Positions 58,813 through 64,000 of a stretch of DNA of 64,000 nucleotides are shown here, one piece after another. Origin of the DNA: JACVRU01 sp040902725 (GTDB lineage: Bacteria > Actinomycetota > Thermoleophilia > Gaiellales > Gaiellaceae); the NCBI GenBank assembly GCA_040902725.1, contig JBBDWU010000028.1, forward strand, positions 1-64,000. Reading direction: 5' to 3'. The translations under genes were made by a program, and so were the position numbers. The notes below the pieces were generated by a model, which was given only the letters and a program-made list of their open reading frames with translations, ran no database searches and was not told the origin of the DNA. Position 1 is the stretch's first letter. The number at the start of each line of letters is the position of its first letter.

Positions 58813-59981
58813 ACCCCCAAGGTTCGTACGAGCTGCCGGAAGTCCTCGCCCCGCTGCTCGAAGCTCTCGAACTGGTCGAAGCTCGCGCACGCGGGCGAGA
58901 GGAGAACGACGTCGCCGGGCTCGGCGGCCGCGGAAGCCGCGGCCACGGCGCGCTCGAGGTCTCCGGCGCGGTCGAAGCTCACGCCGGCGCGTTCGAGCGC
59001 GTCGGCGAGGTCCTCGGCCGCCTCGCCGATCAGGTACGCCGCCCGCACGTTCGGCCCGATCGCGGCCGCCAGCGGCTCGAAGCTCTCGCCCTTGGCCCGG
59101 CCGCCGAGGATGAGGTGGACGGGCTCGTCCGCGTAGGCGGCGAGCGCGGCCTTGACGGCGAAGACGTTGGTCGCGATCGAGTCGTTGACGTAGGTGACGC
59201 CGGCCACTTCCCCGACCTCTTCGAGCCGATGCTCGACACCGGCGAAAGTCTCGAGAGCGTGCGCGATGGTCTCGTCCGCGATCCCCGCGGCGCGCGCGGC
59301 CGCGGTCGCGGCAGCCGCGTTCGCGCGGTTGTGGAGCCCGCGCAGCCTCGGCTCGGCCGGCAGCGGATCGTCCGCGGCGAACTCCACCCGTCGTGCCGCG
59401 CCCGGCACGGGGCCGAAGCCGCGCGGGACGACGGCGACGTCGTCCGCGGTCTGGCGCTCGAAGATCCGGAGCTTCGCCGCGCGGTAGGCCTCGAACGTGC
59501 CGTGCCGGTCGAGGTGGTCCGGCTCGACGTTGAGCAGCACCGCGATCCGGGGAGCGAAGGTCTCGACGTGTTCGAGCTGGAAGCTCGAGAGCTCGCAGAC
59601 GACGAGGACGCCCGGCTCGACCGCGCCGTCGAGCGCGCAGAGGGCGAGGCCGATGTTCCCCGCCGCGGGCGCGCCGGTGATCTCGGCAAGGAGCGCTGTG
59701 GTCGTCGTCTTCCCCTTGGTGCCGGTGGTCCCGAGGATCGGGTTGGGGAGGATCCGGAAGCCGAGCTCGACGTCGCTCCAGATCGGGATCCCGCGCTCGC
59801 GCGCCGCGGCGGCGAGCGGCGCTTCGTTGGGGACGCCGCCGCTCTTGACGACGACGTCCACGCCGGCCAGCAACTCCAGATCCTCGTCGTTGCCCAGTCG
59901 CCGGTCGGCCTCGACGACGCCCACCCCGCGCCGCCTGAGCGCGGCGGCCGCGGCGGTGCCCTGGCGGGCGAGGCCGAGCAC
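58809..59981 (-). CDS. murD: UDP-N-acetylmuramoylalanine-D-glutamate ligase
   Basis: Adds D-Glu to UDP-MurNAc-L-Ala. The 390 residues carry the N-terminal VLGLARQGTAAAAALRRRGV Rossmann segment, P-loop GTTGTKGKTTTTALL, LNVEPDHLDRHGT, and VNDSIATNVFAVKAAL in the C-terminal domain. The N-terminus is short, beginning directly at the first beta-strand. GTG 59981 lies 19 bp after mraY, and no better start exists in that gap. Confidence 0.93.
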   Translation of the reverse strand: MLGLARQGTAAAAALRRRGVGVVEADRRLGNDEDLELLAGVDVVVKSGGVPNEAPLAAAARERGIPIWSDVELGFRILPNPILGTTGTKGKTTTTALLAEITGAPAAGNIGLALCALDGAVEPGVLVVCELSSFQLEHVETFAPRIAVLLNVEPDHLDRHGTFEAYRAAKLRIFERQTADDVAVVPRGFGPVPGAARRVEFAADDPLPAEPRLRGLHNRANAAAATAAARAAGIADETIAHALETFAGVEHRLEEVGEVAGVTYVNDSIATNVFAVKAALAAYADEPVHLILGGRAKGESFEPLAAAIGPNVRAAYLIGEAAEDLADALERAGVSFDRAGDLERAVAAASAAAEPGDVVLLSPACASFDQFESFEQRGEDFRQLVRTLGV

Positions 59982-60000
59982 GAGGGGTCGCTGCGGTAGG

Positions 60001-61031
60001 TCAGTCAGTGCGACCGTTGAAGAAGTCGGAGAAGTAGCGGTAGTAGAGCGCGAAGCCGGCGGCGCAGAGGATCCCGGTGACGATCCAGAAGCGCACCATG
60101 ATCTTGGTGTCCGACCAGGCCTTCATCTCGAAGTGGTGGTGGATGGGGGCCATCAGGAGGATACGGCGCCCCGTGTACTTGAAGCCGACCACCTGCAGCA
60201 TCACGGAGAGCGCCTCGATCACGAAGATCCCGCCGATCAGCAGCAGCAGGATCTCGGCCTTGAGCATGAGCGCGAAGGCGCCGAGCGCGCCGCCGATCGC
60301 GAAGGCGCCGGTGTCGCCCATGATCACCTCGGCGGGCGACGCGTTGTACCAGAGGAACCCGATCGCAGCCCCGATCAGCGCGCCGCCGAGGATCGCCAGG
60401 TCGAGGTGCGGGATGCTCTGGACGCTGCCGAAGCCGGGCTGGCCGCTCCGGATGAAGGTGAAGACGCTCATCACCGTGACGGTGAAGACGGCGATGATCC
60501 CCGTCCCGGCGGCGAGCCCGTCGATCCCGTCGGCCAGGTTGACGCCGTTGGCCGCGCCGGCGATGACGAAGAAGACGAGGCCGTACCAGACGGGCCCGAG
60601 CGGGATCGAGAAGTCGAGGACGGGCACGTAGACGTCGGTGCTGAGGCCGACATGGTGGGCCAGATAGCCCACGACCGCGGCCACCGCGGCGAGCAGGACC
60701 AGCTTCCAGCGGCCGCGCAGGCCGAGCGAGCGCCGGTGCGTGAGCTTGATGTAGTCGTCGAAGAAGCCGATCAGGCCGCAGGCGACGGTGGCGAAGAGCA
60801 CGGTGAGGGCGGCCGTCGTGTAGCGCGAGAGCGCCAGGAAGGCGAGGGTGGCCGCGAGCACGATCAGGACACCGCCGCCCACGGGGGTGCCGGCCTTGTG
60901 TGCGTGGCCTGCGGGTCCCTCCTCGCGGATGTACTGGCCGAGCTCCTTGCCGCGCAGGAAGGCGATGAACTTCGGGCCGACGACGATCGACACGACGAGG
61001 GCGACGATCGCCGCGATCAGGACTCGTTCCA

Positions 61032-61032
<1 letters not shown>
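60001..61032 (-). CDS. mraY: Phospho-N-acetylmuramoyl-pentapeptide-transferase
   Basis: Integral membrane enzyme forming lipid I, 343 residues and about ten helices. GTPVGGGVLIVLAA, FFDDYIKLTHRRS, the catalytic NLADGIDGLAAGT, MGDTGAFAIGGALG and the cytoplasmic PIHHHFEMKAW loop are all present. The ATG overlaps the murF stop as ATGA. It lies between murF and murD as in most division/cell-wall clusters. Confidence 0.96.
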
Positions 61033-62306
<1,274 letters not shown>

Positions 62307-62323
62307 GACCGAGCCCTCTTCTT

Positions 62324-62417
62324 GTTACACGCGAGTAGAGAGGGACCCCCACCTCCCTCCCCGTGTGGCTCGACCCTACCGAGAAAGCGCGCACGCGTGG
62401 CGCACGCCTTCGTGCCG
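62324..62417 (-). promoter_or_regulatory. Recurrent ~95-nt intergenic element, copy B (upstream of murF)
   Basis: Read on the minus strand: GGCACG (62412-62417 region), CACGCGTG (62392-62399), TAGGGT (62373-62378), CGAGCC, GGGGAGGGAGGTGGGGG, TCCC and CGCGTGTAAC. The block CGCGTGTA starts exactly 27 nt before the murF GTG, matching copy C. CCCTCT and AGAGGG in the leader could form a hairpin that hides the GAGGG before the start. It may be a promoter plus regulated leader. Confidence 0.5.
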
Positions 62418-62427
62418 ATTCTGTGCC

Positions 62428-63819
62428 TCATGCGCGCGCCCCCACGAGCTTCCGCAGCGCCTCCCGCGCCACCTCGCGGTCGTCGAAGGGGAGCAGGGCG
62501 CCACCGACCTCCTGTCCCGGCTCGTGCCCCTTGCCCGCGACGACCACGACGTCTCCCGGACGCGCCGCCTCGATCGCGCCGGCGATCGCCGCCCGGCGGT
62601 CGGGCTCGACCTGCACGTCGCCTCCGGCGCCCGCGACGACCTCCGCGATGATCGCGTCGGGATCCTCGCTGCGCGGGTTGTCGGACGTGACGACGGCGAT
62701 GTCGGCCAGCTCGCTTGCCACCCTTCCCATCAGCGGCCGCTTCTCCCGATCGCGGTCGCCCCCGCAGCCGAACACGCAGAGCAACCGCCCCTCCCCCAGC
62801 TCGCGCGCCGCGCGCAGGACGTTCTCGAGCGAGTCCGGAGTGTGCGCGTAGTCGACCAGCACGGTGAACGGCTGCCCCTCGTCGACCTCCTCGAAGCGCC
62901 CCGGCACCCCCTCGACCATCTCGATGCCCGCCCGCGCGGCGGACTCCTCGACCCCGAGCAGCCGCGCCGCCGCGAGTGCGCCGAGCGCGTTGAGGACATT
63001 GAAGCGGCCGCGAAGCCTCAGCTCGACCCCGTCCAATGCCTCCGGGCGCACGTCCGCCCCCGCCGAGAAGCCGAAGGTCAGAGTGTCGCCGCCCAGTTCG
63101 TCCACGAGCCGCCGCCCCCACGGGTCGTCGACGTTGATCGCCGCCGGCCACTCGCCGAAGAGCCGCCGCTTCGCCTCGAAGTACCTCTCCATCGTCCCGT
63201 GGAAGTCGAGGTGGTCGCGGGTGAGGTTGGTGAAGACGAGCGCGGCGAAGCGCACCCGGTCGAGCCGGTGGAGCTCGGACGCGTGCGAGGAAGCCTCCAC
63301 CGCGCAGCTGCGGTCGCCGGCGGCGAGCATCTCGCGGAACATCCGCTGGAGGTCGATCGCCTCCGGCGTCGTCCGCTCGAGCTGCCGCGCGCGGCCGCCC
63401 ACCCGGGCCTCGACCGTCCCGAGCAGACCGGGACGCCGCCCGGCCGCCGCGAGGATCGAATAGAGCAGGAAGGCCGTCGTGGTCTTACCGTTGGTGCCCG
63501 TGACGCCGACGACCTGAAGCTCCTCGGTCGGGCAGCCGAAGAACTCGTCGGCAGCGGGTGCCATCGCGGCGCGCGCCGACGGGACGAGCAGCTGCGGCAC
63601 CGGTAGCTCCAGGGGACGCTCGACGACGAGCGCGACCGCGCCCCGCGCGACAGCGTCGCCGGCAAAGTCGTGCCCGTCCGCGCGCGAGCCGGGCACGCAG
63701 AAGAAGAGCGTGCCGGGCCCCACAGCGAGAGCGTCGTACGCAAGGTCACGGACGTCCACCGGCGCGCCGTTCGCGACCTCGGTGGGAGCGAGCGCCTCGA
63801 TCACGCGCTCGAGGTCCAT
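62428..63819 (-). CDS. murE: UDP-N-acetylmuramoyl-L-alanyl-D-glutamate-2,6-diaminopimelate ligase
   Basis: Adds the third stem-peptide residue, 463 residues. P-loop GTNGKTTT begins at 108. EASSHASELHRLDRVRF and TNLTRDHLDFHGTMERYF hold the substrate site, and SDNPRSEDP contains the DNPR motif that selects meso-diaminopimelate over lysine. It has its own -10-like TAGACT, 26 bp after the transpeptidase gene. Confidence 0.96.
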   Translation of the reverse strand: MDLERVIEALAPTEVANGAPVDVRDLAYDALAVGPGTLFFCVPGSRADGHDFAGDAVARGAVALVVERPLELPVPQLLVPSARAAMAPAADEFFGCPTEELQVVGVTGTNGKTTTAFLLYSILAAAGRRPGLLGTVEARVGGRARQLERTTPEAIDLQRMFREMLAAGDRSCAVEASSHASELHRLDRVRFAALVFTNLTRDHLDFHGTMERYFEAKRRLFGEWPAAINVDDPWGRRLVDELGGDTLTFGFSAGADVRPEALDGVELRLRGRFNVLNALGALAAARLLGVEESAARAGIEMVEGVPGRFEEVDEGQPFTVLVDYAHTPDSLENVLRAARELGEGRLLCVFGCGGDRDREKRPLMGRVASELADIAVVTSDNPRSEDPDAIIAEVVAGAGGDVQVEPDRRAAIAGAIEAARPGDVVVVAGKGHEPGQEVGGALLPFDDREVAREALRKLVGARA

Positions 63820-63834
63820 CGGGCGTCGAGTCTA
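63820..63834 (-). promoter_or_regulatory. -10 element of murE
   Basis: TAGACT at 63829-63834 (minus strand), nine bases from the murE ATG. Confidence 0.4.
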
Positions 63835-63845
63835 GCTACCGCGCC

Positions 63846-64000
63846 CTACGGCGCCGTCTGCGCCGTCAGCGGTGCGTCGGGCGTCACCTCGAGGTACTGG
63901 AGCGCGAAGCGCGCGATGCTCTGGAACGCGGGCGCGGCCACCGTCCCGCCCCAGATCGCTCCCCGCGGCTCGTCGACGGTCACGAGGATCACGAGGCGCG
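63846..64000 (-). CDS. ftsI: Penicillin-binding protein transpeptidase (FtsI-like), C-terminal end only
   Basis: The last 50 residues of a gene that continues beyond the window edge. The end reads VTVDEPRGAIWGGTVAAPAF and continues QSIARFALQYLEVTPDAP. The D-x-P-x-G-x(3)GG-x-VAAP-F pattern is the terminal strand and helix of class B transpeptidase domains. Position directly before murE supports FtsI (PBP3). No PASTA domain follows the catalytic domain in the visible part. Confidence 0.8.
   Translation of the reverse strand, partial: RLVILVTVDEPRGAIWGGTVAAPAFQSIARFALQYLEVTPDAPLTAQTAP

Overview
The window is a compact, high-GC (roughly 70% by eye) chromosomal segment with almost no intergenic DNA. 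It has actinobacterial traits: an F420-type luciferase-like oxidoreductase, ergothioneine genes egtB and egtD, an ftsQ-ftsZ junction without ftsA, and meso-DAP-type MurE. I infer Actinomycetota, most likely class Thermoleophilia (Gaiellales/Solirubrobacterales-like). I see no insertion sequence, prophage, integrase or CRISPR array; the segment reads as core chromosome.

Layout. 0-6 kb: histidine degradation operon ftcD-hutH-hutU-hutI plus a small membrane protein. 6-11 kb: Fe-S uracil-DNA glycosylase, the two halves of a heterodimeric ABC exporter, and an HD-fold protein. 11-13 kb: tRNA-Gln(CTG), a TetR regulator, tRNA-Glu(CTC), and a metallo-beta-lactamase-fold hydrolase. 13-17.6 kb: a complete branched-chain-amino-acid-type ABC importer (livGFHMK order). 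17.6-28.7 kb: acyl-CoA catabolism, with kinase, DUF6285 and acyl-CoA dehydrogenase genes that resemble the LvaA/LvaB/LvaC set for 4-hydroxyacyl-CoA, next to a seven-gene operon (two acyl-CoA dehydrogenases, cupin, acyl-CoA ligase, two SDRs, enoyl-CoA hydratase) and a zinc alcohol dehydrogenase. 28.7-38 kb: AlkZ-like glycosylase, egtB-egtD with a divergent ATP-grasp gene, MFS exporter, malate synthase, HExxH peptidase, response regulator. 38-47.6 kb: a GltX lacking its zinc insertion, endonuclease IV, a nine-cysteine protein, a Ca2+/H+ antiporter, a MacB/LolCDE-type ABC pair, threonine aldolase and small genes. 47.6-52.6 kb: glycine cleavage operon gcvT-gcvH-gcvPA-gcvPB and bolA-grx. 52.6-64 kb: division/cell-wall cluster (ftsI end)-murE-murF-mraY-murD-ftsW-murG-murC-murB-ftsQ-ftsZ, all on the minus strand.

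Two regulatory patterns stand out. First, at more than twenty gene starts a TAnnnT-like -10 hexamer ends 6-9 nt before the start codon, the spacing expected of leaderless mRNAs. Several divergent gene pairs share overlapping -10 boxes in gaps of 9-22 bp. Second, three of the few longer intergenic gaps (8.3, 45.4 and 62.3 kb) hold copies of one ~95-nt element. Its blocks keep the same order and nearly the same spacing. In the two copies that precede a gene, murF and the second exporter half, its last block sits exactly 27 nt before the start codon. I do not recognise this element, and it is the best candidate for something undescribed here.
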